64,000 bases of DNA from Nocardioides sp. SLBN-35 (GCF_006715725.1 NZ_VFNU01000001.1:186001-250000), one strand, 5' to 3'. Counted from the first letter of the stretch, positions 1 through 9,910 are shown. Numbers and translations are program-made. Notes: generated by a model not told the origin, from the letters alone.

Positions 1-384
1 GGGGTAGCCGCCGTCGGGACCGGCCGCGCTCCAGTGCGCGGTGGAGATCTCGAACTGCTCCTGGAAGGCGCGCCGGTCGGTGGTGTGGTCGACCACCGCG
101 CCGGTGGCCTCGGCGTACCGCGCGAGGACGCCGAGGTGGTCGAACTCGGCCCAGTTCTCGTCGACCTCCGCCGTCGGCGGGCCGGAGAGCGCGGAGGCCA
201 TCGCCTCCCAGGTCTCACGGTGCCGGCGCATCCCGCCGTGGACGACGGAGACCGGCTCCGGGCCCTCCTTGGCGAGCCACTGGCCGAGCACCCGGCCCTG
301 CTCCCACCCGGTCTCGGAGAGCACGTCGTAGTCGTCGGAACCGAAGGACGCCTGGCCGTGACGGACCAGCAGCAGCACGCCCAT
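1..384 (-). CDS. Histidine phosphatase family protein, 3' end cut by window edge
   Basis: The first 128 codons of a leftward gene are present and the remainder lies beyond the left edge. The N-terminus reads MGVLLLVRHGQASFGSDDYD, which carries the RHGxx signature whose His is the phospho-acceptor in the phosphoglycerate-mutase/acid-phosphatase superfamily. A downstream HGGMRRHRET stretch supplies the usual Arg that binds phosphate. The ATG overlaps the TGA of the upstream phosphotransferase gene in an ATGA junction, so the two are translationally coupled at the end of the SDR/phosphotransferase operon. The superfamily hydrolyses many phospho-compounds, and the substrate cannot be told from this part. 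The start is well supported by the overlap. Confidence 0.85.
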   Translation of the reverse strand, partial: MGVLLLVRHGQASFGSDDYDVLSETGWEQGRVLGQWLAKEGPEPVSVVHGGMRRHRETWEAMASALSGPPTAEVDENWAEFDHLGVLARYAEATGAVVDHTTDRRAFQEQFEISTAHWSAAGPDGGYP

Positions 385-1457
385 CAGGCGCCCTCTCCCA
401 GGCCGGCGAGGATCCGGCGGCAGCGGGCCTCGAGGTAGCCGACCGCCGGGCCGAACGCGGCGTACGCCTCGTTGGTGGTCTGGCCGTGGAAGTAGCGGTA
501 CCAGATCTGCTGGGCGATCACGGCCAGCCGGAACAGCCCGAAGACCTCGTAGAAGGTCCACTGCGCGGGAGTCAACGACAGCCCCGACCGCGCGCAGTAG
601 GCGTCGACGAACTGCTGGCGGGTCCACATGCCCGGCGCGGTCGTCGGCTGGCGGCGGAAGAGCAGGAAGAACTCGTCGTCGTCGGCCTGCACCCAGTAGG
701 CCATCGTGCAGCCGAGGTCCATCAGCGGGTCGCCGACGGTGGCCAGCTCCCAGTCGAGGAGGCCCACGATTCTGATCCGGGTCGGGTCGCTGAGCAGTTC
801 TGGGTCGAGGACCATGTTGTCGAAGCGGTAGTCGTTGTGGATCATCCGCTGCCCGACGTCGGCGGGCTGGTGCGCGTCGAGCCAGCCGGTGATGTCGGAC
901 CAGTCGCCGGTGTCGTCGGTGCGGGCGTTGTCGAGCCGGGCGATCCAACCGCCGACCTGGCGTGCGACGTACCCGTCACCCTTGTTCAGCGCAGCCAGGC
1001 CGGGCACCGCCGACACGTCGATCGCGTGCAGGGCGACGAGGGTGTCGACGGCGGCGTCGCAGAGCGCGGACGCCTGCTCCTCGCTGATCGGGAAGCCGAA
1101 GTCGCGGCGTGGGATCAGCCCCTCGAGGCGCTCCATGACGTACAGCTCGCTGCCGATCGGGCTGTCCTCGGCGGCGCAGTACGCCGCCATCGCGGGCACC
1201 TGGCCGAAGACCGGCTTGAGCGCGTCCTGGATCCGGTACTCGCGCCCCATGTCGTGGGCGCCCTTGGCCTTGGTGCCGACGGGCGGGCGGCGCAGGATCA
1301 GGTCCGGCCCGTCCTGCATCCGCAACAGGTAGGTCAGGTTCGACGCGCCGCCGGGGAACTGCCGCACCTCGGCGATCGGCCCGCGGCCCAGCCAGGCCTC
1401 GACGGCCGCGACGTCGAAGGCGTCCTCGTCGCGGACCGGCCGCGAATCGTCGCTCAC
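384..1457 (-). CDS. APH-like phosphotransferase family protein
   Basis: This 357-residue protein belongs to the aminoglycoside-phosphotransferase/choline-kinase fold. The visible motifs are a nucleotide-binding start (FPGGASNLTYLL), the Brenner catalytic box MIHNDYRFDNMVLD, and the metal-binding VGLLDWELATVGDPLMDLG. The sequence type matches the ACAD10/11-like kinases that sit near acyl-CoA dehydrogenase and SDR genes in actinobacteria, where 4-hydroxyacyl-CoA phosphorylation has been proposed. It is not a likely antibiotic-resistance enzyme. The GTG start overlaps the stop of the SDR gene by 4 bases (GTGA), and its own TGA overlaps the phosphatase start. The specific substrate is inferred only from the family. 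Confidence 0.85.
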   Translation of the reverse strand: MSDDSRPVRDEDAFDVAAVEAWLGRGPIAEVRQFPGGASNLTYLLRMQDGPDLILRRPPVGTKAKGAHDMGREYRIQDALKPVFGQVPAMAAYCAAEDSPIGSELYVMERLEGLIPRRDFGFPISEEQASALCDAAVDTLVALHAIDVSAVPGLAALNKGDGYVARQVGGWIARLDNARTDDTGDWSDITGWLDAHQPADVGQRMIHNDYRFDNMVLDPELLSDPTRIRIVGLLDWELATVGDPLMDLGCTMAYWVQADDDEFFLLFRRQPTTAPGMWTRQQFVDAYCARSGLSLTPAQWTFYEVFGLFRLAVIAQQIWYRYFHGQTTNEAYAAFGPAVGYLEARCRRILAGLGEGA

Positions 1458-2224
1458 TCGGCCACCGCGTCGAGCTTGCGGGCCTGGGCGCGCATGACGG
1501 CGTCGTACGACGCACGGTCGGTCAGCTTGAGCTGGTAGGCCGCCCGCGCGGCGTCGTCCGGGATGATCAGCTCGGTGCCGGCTTCGATCGCGTCGAGCAC
1601 GGCCGCCGCGATCTCGTCGGGTCCGAGCGGCGCGTCCTCCACCAGCTTCGTCATCACCTGCTGCAGCGCGGCGTCGCGGCCCTCGACGCCGGCCATCAGG
1701 TTGGTGCGGAAGTACGACGGGCACACGACGTGGGCGCTCACCCCGTGCGCGGCGAGCTCGTGCCCGGTGGTCTCGGTCAGCGCGACGACCGCGGCCTTGG
1801 TGGCGTTGTAGCCGCCCATCCCGGCGGGGTGCACGAGCCCGGCGAGCGAGGCGACGTTGACGACCCGCCCACTCCCCTGCCGCTTGAAGACCGGGGCGAA
1901 GGTGGCCGTCCCCCGCACCGCCCCGAGCAGGTTGATGTCGACCAGCCGCTGCCACTCGTCGATCCCGGACACGTCGAGCCGGCCACCACCGGCGATGCCC
2001 GCGTTGTTGACCAGGACGTCGAGCCCGCCCCAGGCCTGCTCGACGTGCTCGCGCGCGGCCGCCCAGTCGGCGTCACTGGTGATGTCGAGCGGAAGGATCC
2101 CGTCGCCGGCGGCGCGGTCGGTGCGGAGCACGTCGGCGCCCCGCTCCTCCCAGGCCCGGGCGAGGGCGGCGCCGAGCCCGGAGGCGGCGCCGGTGATCAG
2201 GACACGCAACGACTGCTCGCTCAC
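1454..2224 (-). CDS. SDR family NAD(P)-dependent oxidoreductase
   Basis: This is a classical short-chain dehydrogenase/reductase of 256 residues, the usual family length. The Rossmann glycine motif TGAASGLG lies at residues 11-18, NNAG at 73-76, the catalytic Ser near 126, and the YNATK pair at Tyr139 and Lys143. A C-terminal substrate lid follows. An acidic or neutral residue after beta-2 (DVLRTDRAAG) points weakly to NAD(H). It is the first gene of the SDR-phosphotransferase-phosphatase set and overlaps the next gene by 4 bases. Only 30 bases separate it from the end of the upstream dehydrogenase gene, so it may be co-transcribed with rocD and gdh. The alcohol or ketone substrate is unknown. 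Confidence 0.9.
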   Translation of the reverse strand: MSEQSLRVLITGAASGLGAALARAWEERGADVLRTDRAAGDGILPLDITSDADWAAAREHVEQAWGGLDVLVNNAGIAGGGRLDVSGIDEWQRLVDINLLGAVRGTATFAPVFKRQGSGRVVNVASLAGLVHPAGMGGYNATKAAVVALTETTGHELAAHGVSAHVVCPSYFRTNLMAGVEGRDAALQQVMTKLVEDAPLGPDEIAAAVLDAIEAGTELIIPDDAARAAYQLKLTDRASYDAVMRAQARKLDAVAE

Positions 2225-2254
2225 CCGGCCGACCCTAGTCCGCGGGTGTCCTCG

Positions 2255-3529
2255 CTACGGGTAGAGCCCCCGCGCCAGGTGCGCGTTGGCGACCGTCTCG
2301 ACCGCGAGCGTCGTCGCGGCCCGGCGCAGCGAGATGTCGCGGCGGGCGGCGTAGGCGACGACGCTCTCCCACGCGGCCTGCATCCGCTCGGTGAGGCGCG
2401 CGTTCACGTCGTCCTCGCTCCACCAGTACGCCTGGTTGGCCTGCACCCATTCGAAGTAGGACACGACGACGCCGCCGGCGTTCGCCAGGATGTCCGGTAC
2501 GAGGAGCACGCCGGCCTCGGCGAGCACCGCGTCGGCGGCCGGGGTGGTGGGGCCGTTCGCTCCCTCGGTGATCACGCGGGCCCGCACCCGGTGGGCGTTG
2601 TCGGCGTTGATGACCGCCTCGACGGCCGCGGGCACGAGCACGTCGACGTCGAGGAACAGCAGCTCGTCGCTCACGTCCATCGCCTCGGCGGCGGCGAAGT
2701 CCACGACGCTGCCGGTCGCGTCCACGTGATGCGCGAGCGCGGGGACGTCGAGACCCGCGGGGTCGTGGACGGCGCCGTACTGGTCACTCACCGCGACCAC
2801 GCGGGCGCCCGCCTCGGCCAGGAGGAGGGCGGCGTCCCGTCCGACCTTGCCGAAGCCCTGCACGGCAGCAGATGCGCCACGGACCGCGATGCCCCGGTGG
2901 GCGAGGGCCGCGAGGGCCACGTGCACGACGCCGCGCGAGGTCGCGCTGGCCCGGCCGAGCGAACCGCCCAGCGCGACCGGCTTGCCGGTGACGACACCGA
3001 GGACGGTGTGGCCGCGGTTGACCGAGTAGGTGTCCATCATCCACGACATCACCTGCTCGTCGGTGCCGATGTCGGGCGCCGGGATATCCGTGGTCGGGCC
3101 GAGGATCGGCATGATCTCGCTGGTGTAGCGGCGGGTCACCCGCTGGATCTCGCCGCGCGAGTAGGCGCGCGGGTCGAAGGCGACGCCGCCCTTGGCGCCG
3201 CCGTACGGGATGGCGACCAGGGCGCACTTCCAGGTCATCCACATGGCCAGTGCACGCACCTCGTCCAGCGAGACGTCCGGGCTGAACCGGACGCCGCCCT
3301 TGGCCGGGCCCCGCGACAGGTTGTGCTGCACGCGGTGGCCGACGAGCACCTCGACGCTGCCGTCGTCGCGGCGCAGGGGCACCGACACGGTGACCTCGCG
3401 GCGCGGGGTGGCGAGCATGTCGAGCATGCCGGGTCCGTAGTCCAGCAGGTCGATCGCGTCGGCGAGCTGGCTGCGGGCAGCGACCAGCGGGTTCCGGTCG
3501 TGGACCGGAACCGCGAGCGTGGCGGTCAT
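2255..3529 (-). CDS. Glu/Leu/Phe/Val-type amino acid dehydrogenase (glutamate dehydrogenase-like)
   Basis: This 424-residue enzyme has the hexameric glutamate-dehydrogenase architecture. The N-terminal half carries KGGVRFSPDVSLDEVRALA, MTWKCALVAIPYGGAKGGV with the catalytic Lys, and PAPDIGTDEQVMSWMMDTY. The C-terminal Rossmann half carries the VQGFGKVGRDAALLL glycine motif, ITEGANGPTT and PDILANAGGVVVSYFEWVQ. The family deaminates L-glutamate (or branched amino acids) to the 2-oxo acid with NAD(P). Placement directly after rocD, with an ATGA overlap, suggests it finishes ornithine catabolism by turning glutamate into 2-oxoglutarate and ammonia. A longer upstream reading frame exists, but the conserved N-terminus and the overlap fix the ATG at 3529. 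Confidence 0.9.
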   Translation of the reverse strand: MTATLAVPVHDRNPLVAARSQLADAIDLLDYGPGMLDMLATPRREVTVSVPLRRDDGSVEVLVGHRVQHNLSRGPAKGGVRFSPDVSLDEVRALAMWMTWKCALVAIPYGGAKGGVAFDPRAYSRGEIQRVTRRYTSEIMPILGPTTDIPAPDIGTDEQVMSWMMDTYSVNRGHTVLGVVTGKPVALGGSLGRASATSRGVVHVALAALAHRGIAVRGASAAVQGFGKVGRDAALLLAEAGARVVAVSDQYGAVHDPAGLDVPALAHHVDATGSVVDFAAAEAMDVSDELLFLDVDVLVPAAVEAVINADNAHRVRARVITEGANGPTTPAADAVLAEAGVLLVPDILANAGGVVVSYFEWVQANQAYWWSEDDVNARLTERMQAAWESVVAYAARRDISLRRAATTLAVETVANAHLARGLYP

Positions 3530-4761
3530 CGGCGCGCTTCCTCCAGCACCGTGCGCAGCGTGGCCACGAGCAGGTCGACGTCGGACTCGTCGGCGACCAG
3601 CGGCGGCGCGAAGCGCACGGTCGATCCGTGGGTGTCCTTCGCGAGGACGCCGTGCCGCATCAGGCCCTCGCAGACCTCGCGCCCGGTGAGCAGGTCCGGG
3701 TCGACGTCGACGCCGGCCCACAGGCCGCGCACCCGGACCTCGACCAGGCCGCGGCCGACCAGCTCGCGCAGGCCCTGCTCGAGCCGCGCGCCCAGCACCC
3801 GCGCCCGCTCCTGGAACTCGCCCGTGGCGAGGATCTGGACCACCTCGTGCCCGATGGCCGCGGCGAGCGGGTTGCCGCCGAAGGTCGACCCGTGGGTGCC
3901 CGGCTCGATCACGTCCATCACCACGCGGTCGGCCGCGATCGCCGAGACGGGGTAGAGCCCGCCGCCGAGGGCCTTGCCCAGAACGTAGACGTCGGGGACG
4001 ACATCCTCGTGGTCGCACGCGAAGGTGCGGCCGCTGCGGGCCAGCCCCGACTGGATCTCGTCGGCGACCATCAGCACGTTGTGCTCGGTGCACAGCTCGC
4101 GCAGCGCGCGCAGGAAGCCCTCGGGCGGCACGACCACGCCGCCCTCACCCTGGATCGGCTCGAAGAGCACGGCCACCGTGGAGTCGTCGATCGCGGCGGC
4201 GACGGCGTCGATGTCGCCGTACGGCACGCCGACGAAGCCGGGCGTGAACGGTCCGTAGTCCGCGGTGGCGACGTCGTCGTCGGAGAAGCTGACGATGGTC
4301 GTGGTCCGGCCGTGGAAGTTGCCGTGCATCGTGACGATCCTCGCCGTGCCGGGCGCGACGCCCTTGACCTGGTAGCCCCACTTCCGGCTCACCTTGATGG
4401 CCGTCTCGACCGCCTCGGCGCCGGAGTTCATCGGCAGCACCATGTCCTTGCCGGTGAGCTCGGCCAACGCCTGTGCGAACGGTCCGAGCTGGTCGTTGAA
4501 GAACGCCCGGCTGGTCAGCGTGAGCCGATCCAGCTGGGCCTTCGCCCGCGCGAGGAGGCGCGGGTTGCCGTGGCCGAAGTTCAGGGCGGAGTAGCCGGCG
4601 AGACAGTCGAGGTAGCGGCGGCCGTCGACGTCGGTCACCCATGCGCCCGCACCTTCGGCGAGCACCACGGGGAGCGGGTGGTAGTTGTGCGCCGCGTGCT
4701 GCTCGGTCAGGGCGATGTGGCGCGCGGTCAGGCCAGAGATCCCCGAAGTGGTCGTCGTCAT
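3526..4761 (-). CDS. rocD: Ornithine aminotransferase
   Basis: This class III PLP aminotransferase (411 residues from the chosen ATG) converts L-ornithine and 2-oxoglutarate to glutamate-5-semialdehyde and glutamate. The signature elements are AGYSALNFGHGNP near the N-terminus, MNSGAEAVETAIK, FHGRTTTIVSFS, EPIQGEGGVVVP, MVADEIQSGLARSG and the PLP lysine in YVLGKALGGGLYP at about residue 263. These match the ornithine-specific branch rather than acetylornithine or GABA enzymes. An in-frame ATG 18 bases upstream is also possible, and neither start has a strong Shine-Dalgarno. The gene is divergent from the P5C dehydrogenase gene, which uses its product, and is followed by the dehydrogenase with a 4-base overlap. 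Confidence 0.92.
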   Translation of the reverse strand: MTTTTSGISGLTARHIALTEQHAAHNYHPLPVVLAEGAGAWVTDVDGRRYLDCLAGYSALNFGHGNPRLLARAKAQLDRLTLTSRAFFNDQLGPFAQALAELTGKDMVLPMNSGAEAVETAIKVSRKWGYQVKGVAPGTARIVTMHGNFHGRTTTIVSFSDDDVATADYGPFTPGFVGVPYGDIDAVAAAIDDSTVAVLFEPIQGEGGVVVPPEGFLRALRELCTEHNVLMVADEIQSGLARSGRTFACDHEDVVPDVYVLGKALGGGLYPVSAIAADRVVMDVIEPGTHGSTFGGNPLAAAIGHEVVQILATGEFQERARVLGARLEQGLRELVGRGLVEVRVRGLWAGVDVDPDLLTGREVCEGLMRHGVLAKDTHGSTVRFAPPLVADESDVDLLVATLRTVLEEARR

Positions 4762-4835
4762 GACACCAGAATGATTCATTCCACTTTGGTTAGCAAGAGG
4801 CTATTCTGAAATCTCTGTTACGAAGGAGGAACTCC
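4762..4835. promoter_or_regulatory. Divergent rocD/rocA promoter region
   Basis: These 74 bases must hold both the leftward rocD and the rightward rocA promoters. The stretch is clearly AT-richer than its surroundings. A strong Shine-Dalgarno, AAGGAGG at 4823-4829, lies six bases before the GTG of rocA and decides that start. No clear dyad operator is visible. Control by the RpiR regulator encoded just downstream of rocA is an inference from gene order. Confidence 0.6.
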
Positions 4836-6512
<1,677 letters not shown>

Positions 6513-6540
6513 TCGCTCCGTCCGGGGCCGATCGCGTTGA

Positions 6541-6546
6541 TAGGTT
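6541..6546 (+). promoter_or_regulatory. Putative -10 element for a leaderless RpiR transcript
   Basis: TAGGTT fits the TANNNT -10 pattern and ends six bases before the GTG at 6553. Transcription would therefore begin at or next to the start codon. No Shine-Dalgarno precedes that codon, which agrees with a leaderless mRNA. The -35 region is not recognisable. Confidence 0.4.
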
Positions 6547-6552
6547 CGCCCG

Positions 6553-7407
6553 GTGACGGACATCCCGGGTGGGCACGCGTCGGTGCGCAAGCTGCTGATG
6601 GCGACGCTCGACGAGCTCAGCAACAGCGAGCGGAAGGTCGGCCGGGCGCTCCTCGCGCAGTACCCCACCGCGGGCCTGACCACGGTGGTCGACCTCGCGA
6701 CGGCCGCCTCCGTCAGCCCGCCGACGGTGGTCCGCTTCGTGACCCGGCTCGGCTTCCCGGGCTTCCCGGCCTTCCAGCGCGCCCTGGTCCACGAGCTCAA
6801 CGGCGAGCTCGGCTCGCCGCTGAAGCAGTACCCCGAGAAGGGCGGCACCTCCGGGGCCGGCGTGCTGACCGAGACCCGCGAGGCCTTCCTGGCCATGCTC
6901 GCGGCGTCGTACGACGAGCTGCCCGAGTCCGAGTTCGCCAAGCTGGTCAAGCTCCTGTGCGACCCCGCGCGCGACGTCCGGGTCGCCGGTGGCCGGTTCA
7001 GCAGCTCGGTCTCCGAGTACCTCGTCGCCCACCTCCGGCTGCTCCGCCCGGGCGTGCACCATGTCGGCCTCGACGACCTCGACCGCCGTACGACGGTCGC
7101 CGATGCCGGCCCGGGCACCGTGTTCGTCATCTACGACTACCGCCGCTACACCGAGCAGAACCTCGGACTGGCGGAGCGGATGGCCGCCCGCGGCGCCACC
7201 GTGTGCCTGATGACCGACAACTGGCTCTCCCCGATCGCGAAGGTCGCGCGCGTCGTGCTGCCGGCGCGGGTCGACTCGGCCTCGCCGTTCGACTCGCTGG
7301 TCGCCTCGATGGCGGTCACGGAGAGCATCGTCGCCGCGGTGGCGGCCGAGCTCGGCGAGACCGGCGTGAAGCGGCTCGAGGTGCTCGAGGAGCAGCCCGC
7401 CGACTAG
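6553..7407 (+). CDS. MurR/RpiR family transcriptional regulator
   Basis: This 284-residue protein has an N-terminal RpiR helix-turn-helix domain (residues about 10-85, including NSERKVGRALLAQYP and ATAASVSPPTVVRFVTRLGF) and a C-terminal SIS sugar-isomerase-like domain (about 110-270). The SIS core is VRVAGGRFSSSVSEYLVAHL, with a central FVIYDYRRYTEQN strand. The family usually senses phosphosugars, but RpiR members next to amino-acid catabolic genes are known. It lies 40 bases after rocA in the same orientation, so it probably controls the rocA/rocD divergon. It probably has its own leaderless promoter. The effector is unknown. Confidence 0.85.
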   Translation: MTDIPGGHASVRKLLMATLDELSNSERKVGRALLAQYPTAGLTTVVDLATAASVSPPTVVRFVTRLGFPGFPAFQRALVHELNGELGSPLKQYPEKGGTSGAGVLTETREAFLAMLAASYDELPESEFAKLVKLLCDPARDVRVAGGRFSSSVSEYLVAHLRLLRPGVHHVGLDDLDRRTTVADAGPGTVFVIYDYRRYTEQNLGLAERMAARGATVCLMTDNWLSPIAKVARVVLPARVDSASPFDSLVASMAVTESIVAAVAAELGETGVKRLEVLEEQPAD

Positions 7408-7449
7408 ACCCGCGCCCCCGTACGCCGGTCCTCCTGCCGGGTCGTCGGG

Positions 7450-7512
7450 CGGTTCAACTACCGATTTTGTAGTCACCATGGCCCAGACACGACAAATCCG
7501 GTAGTTGAACCG
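7450..7512. terminator. Long inverted repeat, bidirectional terminator between convergent genes
   Basis: Arms of 21 bases (7450-7470 and 7492-7512) pair with two mismatches around a 21-base loop. Each arm contains GGTTCAACTACCG. It lies just after the RpiR stop, while the convergent broken gene ends inside it. The core CAACTACCG(G)ATT is also found in the palindrome at 41203-41257, which suggests a dispersed element family rather than a random hairpin. Confidence 0.65.
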
Positions 7513-7906
7513 CAGCCACGCACCCACCCGTGGGCGGAGTGGACGAGCTCATCGAGCAGCTCGGAGACGGCGAGCAGGCAGAGCACGACCACCCACTGCG
7601 GCGCGCGGTGCGGAGCGATGTCGAGGATCGCGTTCATGACGTCCCACGCTGCGAGCGCATCGCCGTCCGGATGGCCGTTCACCCGCCGCCGGTACAGCCG
7701 GGCGACACCGTCGAGCACATCGAGACCCGGCCCCGCCGGGTCGGTCAGCCTGCCGGCCGCGTCGGCGTCCACGGTGAGCCGGATCGCGACCTCGACCATC
7801 TGCTCGGTCGGTGGGTCGCCGCGTCGGCGGCGTCCACGGCGGCGTCGAGGTCGGCACCCCTGTCCACGCCCGCGAGCAGCAGGTCCGCAACGCCCATGGC
7901 GGTCAT
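7473..7906 (-). pseudogene. Frameshifted small gene of unknown function
   Basis: Two reading frames share one gene here. The first part starts at 7906 (or the ATG at 7897) and reads MTAMGVADLLLAGVDRGADL followed by an alanine- and aspartate-rich run. The second, from about 7820 leftward, reads PTEQMVEVAIRLTVDADAAG and ends in a hydrophobic segment QWVVVLCLLAVSELLDELV. Third-codon-position GC stays high only if the frame shifts between about 7811 and 7830. Joined, they give about 145 residues. The tail is encoded by the right arm of the terminator palindrome. I do not recognise the family. It could be a real frameshift, a sequencing error, or a shorter gene starting at the internal ATG (MVEVAI). 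Confidence 0.45.
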
Positions 7907-7915
7907 GAGAGCAGA

Positions 7916-7961
7916 GTCGGGTGGGTGAGGGTGACCCATGGGTCACCCTCACCCACCCGAC
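7916..7961. terminator. Perfect 46-bp palindrome at the end of the liv operon
   Basis: The sequence is symmetric without a single mismatch or loop base about the point between 7938 and 7939. The left arm begins GTCGGGTGGGTGAGGGTGAC. It starts 7 bases beyond the livM stop codon, and the presumed start codons of the next leftward gene (7906 or 7897) follow. A rho-independent-type role as the liv operon terminator is the simplest reading. The absence of a loop means it can also form a cruciform in DNA. Confidence 0.7.
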
Positions 7962-7967
7962 CCGGGC

Positions 7968-9038
7968 TTAGACGCCGACCGGCTCCTCCGTGCGCGCCTC
8001 GACCGGTGCCTCGGCCCGCGCCCGGCGCCGGGGCAGCCGCAGCTCACGCACGCCCATCAGGCCGTACGGCGCCTTGACGAGCACGGCGAGCAGCACGGCC
8101 GCCACGATCAGGTCGGCCACACCGGCGGGGAGCTCGGAGCCGCCCGTGAACCGTCCGTCCTGGAACCGGCGCAGCACCTCCTGCAACACGCTGACCGCCA
8201 GCGTCCCGACCACCGCGCCGCTGAGGGACAGGTAGCCGCCGAGCACGATCATCACGACGAACGAGAAGGTCGCGGTCAGGAAGAACCCGTTGACGTTGAA
8301 CGAGGTGAGGAATCCGGCGTACAGGGCGCCGGCGAGTCCGCAGACCAGCGCGCTGAGGACCCACGCGGTCGCCCGGTGGCGGCCGACGGCGATACCGGAG
8401 GCCTCCGCGGCCCAGAAGTCCTCGCGGGAGGCACGAAGCTGCAGGCCGCTGCGCGAGCACCGGTACGCCCAGGCGACCACGACGGCGAGGGCCGCAACGC
8501 CGAACGCCCACCACGTCGTCGTACCGCGAGGGATGCCGATCATGCTCGACGACCCGCGGGTCACCTCGGTCCAGCTGTTGAGGACGTTGTAGGTGATGAG
8601 CAGCATGGCGAGGGTCGCGATGCCGGACTGCAGGCCGCTCAGCCGCGCCACCACCGGCGCGGTCACCACACCGACGACGGCCGCCACCAGTCCGCCCGCG
8701 ACGAGGGCCACGGGGAAGCTGGTGTGCACCTCGCCCAGCCAGGACAGCGCGCCCGGCAGGTCGGAGAACAGGGTCTTCTTCAGCGGCACCGGGATGGTGA
8801 GGTACGCCGTGGTGTAGGCGCCGGCCGCCATGAACATGACGTGCCCGAAGGACATCACCCCCGAGTTGCCGGAGAACACCGACAGGCCGACCACGAAGAC
8901 GACCGACACCAGGGCGAGCGTCGCCACCCGCGCGGTCGTGACGTCGCCGGTGACGCCCACGAGCGCGGCGAGCAGGACGAGGCCGACGAGGATCGCGGGG
9001 GTCTGCACCGCATCGAGGAGCCGGTTCCGATTCTTCAC
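7968..9038 (-). CDS. livM: Branched-chain amino acid-type ABC transporter permease (LivM-like)
   Basis: This 356-residue, strongly hydrophobic protein has about ten membrane segments and the LivM core GLSVFSGNSGVMSFGHVMFMAAGAYTT (read in pieces) plus LQLRASREDFWAAEASGI, the EAA-like loop that contacts the ATPases. It is the second permease of a Liv-type importer and is encoded last in the eight-gene leftward operon. The GTG start overlaps the livH stop (GTGA). A longer in-frame reading upstream is an artefact, because it runs antiparallel through the livH frame. The cytoplasmic C-terminal tail is Arg/Glu-rich. The substrate could be any amino acid-like compound and is inferred only from the operon. 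Confidence 0.88.
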   Translation of the reverse strand: MKNRNRLLDAVQTPAILVGLVLLAALVGVTGDVTTARVATLALVSVVFVVGLSVFSGNSGVMSFGHVMFMAAGAYTTAYLTIPVPLKKTLFSDLPGALSWLGEVHTSFPVALVAGGLVAAVVGVVTAPVVARLSGLQSGIATLAMLLITYNVLNSWTEVTRGSSSMIGIPRGTTTWWAFGVAALAVVVAWAYRCSRSGLQLRASREDFWAAEASGIAVGRHRATAWVLSALVCGLAGALYAGFLTSFNVNGFFLTATFSFVVMIVLGGYLSLSGAVVGTLAVSVLQEVLRRFQDGRFTGGSELPAGVADLIVAAVLLAVLVKAPYGLMGVRELRLPRRRARAEAPVEARTEEPVGV

Positions 9039-9910
9039 GAGACACGCACCTTCGCACCGGAGAGGAGGCCCTGGGGCCGGACGACGAGCACCGCGATGAG
9101 CGCCGAGAAGAGGAAGGCGTCGCGGAACGCGATCAGGTCGGTCGGCAGCAGCGACTCCAGCAGGGCCGTCGCCGCGCCGAGGAGGAAGCCGCCGAGGGCG
9201 GCGCCCTTGAGGCTGCTCATCCCGCCGAGCACCGCGCCCACGACGCCGATCAGCATCGGCTGCAGGCCCATGTCGGCGCCGACCGAGCCCTGCCGGGCCA
9301 CGAGCACCGCGCCGCCGATCGCCGAGAGCACACCGACGATGACGAAGGCCGCCGGGATGACCAGGTTGGCCTTCACCCCCAGGCTCGCAGCCATGCGGAA
9401 GTCCTCGGCCGCGGCCCGGAGCTGGATGCCCAGCGTCGTACGGCCCATCAGCCACGCCACGAAAAGCAGCATCACGCCGCACAGGCCGAGGGTCACCAGG
9501 TCGAGCACGCTCACGTCTGCACCGAGCAGGCTGACCCGGTGCGAGAGGAAGGGCTCCGGCGGGACGCCCTTGGTGCGGGGCAGCACGGTCATCCGGGCCA
9601 GGCTCTGCAGCGCGAGGCTCACCGCGAACGACGCGATCATCAACGTCACCGGGTCGGCATTGCGCAGCGGGTGGAAGGCGAGTCGCTCGCTCACCAGGGC
9701 CACCACGACGGCGAACACGACCGCCATCAGCAGCGCCACCGGCCACGGCTGGTCGCGGAACAGGTACATCGCGAAGGCGCCGGCGAGGATGAGCTCGCCG
9801 TAGGCGAAGTTCATCAGGCCGAGGACGCCGAACAGCAGCGCGACGCCGATCGTCAGCAGGGCGTAGAGCGCGCCGAGCCCGACCGCGTTGATCAGGAACT
9901 CCAGGATCAT
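9035..9910 (-). CDS. livH: Branched-chain amino acid-type ABC transporter permease (LivH-like)
   Basis: This 291-residue permease has the LivH hallmark start NAVGLGALYALLTIGVALLF followed by GVLGLMNFAYGELILAGAFA. The coupling loop is TTLGIQLRAAAEDFRMAASL, and GAVLGGMSSLKGAALGGFLL lies near the end. About eight transmembrane segments are evident. It pairs with LivM to form the membrane channel. Its ATG overlaps the livF stop by 4 bases and its stop overlaps the livM start, so the transport genes are tightly coupled. The length is normal for the family. Confidence 0.9.
   Translation of the reverse strand: MILEFLINAVGLGALYALLTIGVALLFGVLGLMNFAYGELILAGAFAMYLFRDQPWPVALLMAVVFAVVVALVSERLAFHPLRNADPVTLMIASFAVSLALQSLARMTVLPRTKGVPPEPFLSHRVSLLGADVSVLDLVTLGLCGVMLLFVAWLMGRTTLGIQLRAAAEDFRMAASLGVKANLVIPAAFVIVGVLSAIGGAVLVARQGSVGADMGLQPMLIGVVGAVLGGMSSLKGAALGGFLLGAATALLESLLPTDLIAFRDAFLFSALIAVLVVRPQGLLSGAKVRVS

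Noticed and set aside
384..1457. The APH-like gene as an antibiotic resistance gene
   Set aside because: The neighbours and motif pattern match acyl-CoA-associated phosphotransferases. There is no resistance or mobile context.
1730..3955. A 741-codon rightward open frame opposite gdh and the SDR gene
   Set aside because: The gdh, rocD and SDR proteins on the other strand have full catalytic motifs. The opposing frame is a GC-driven shadow full of Arg, Gly and Asp with no domain pattern.
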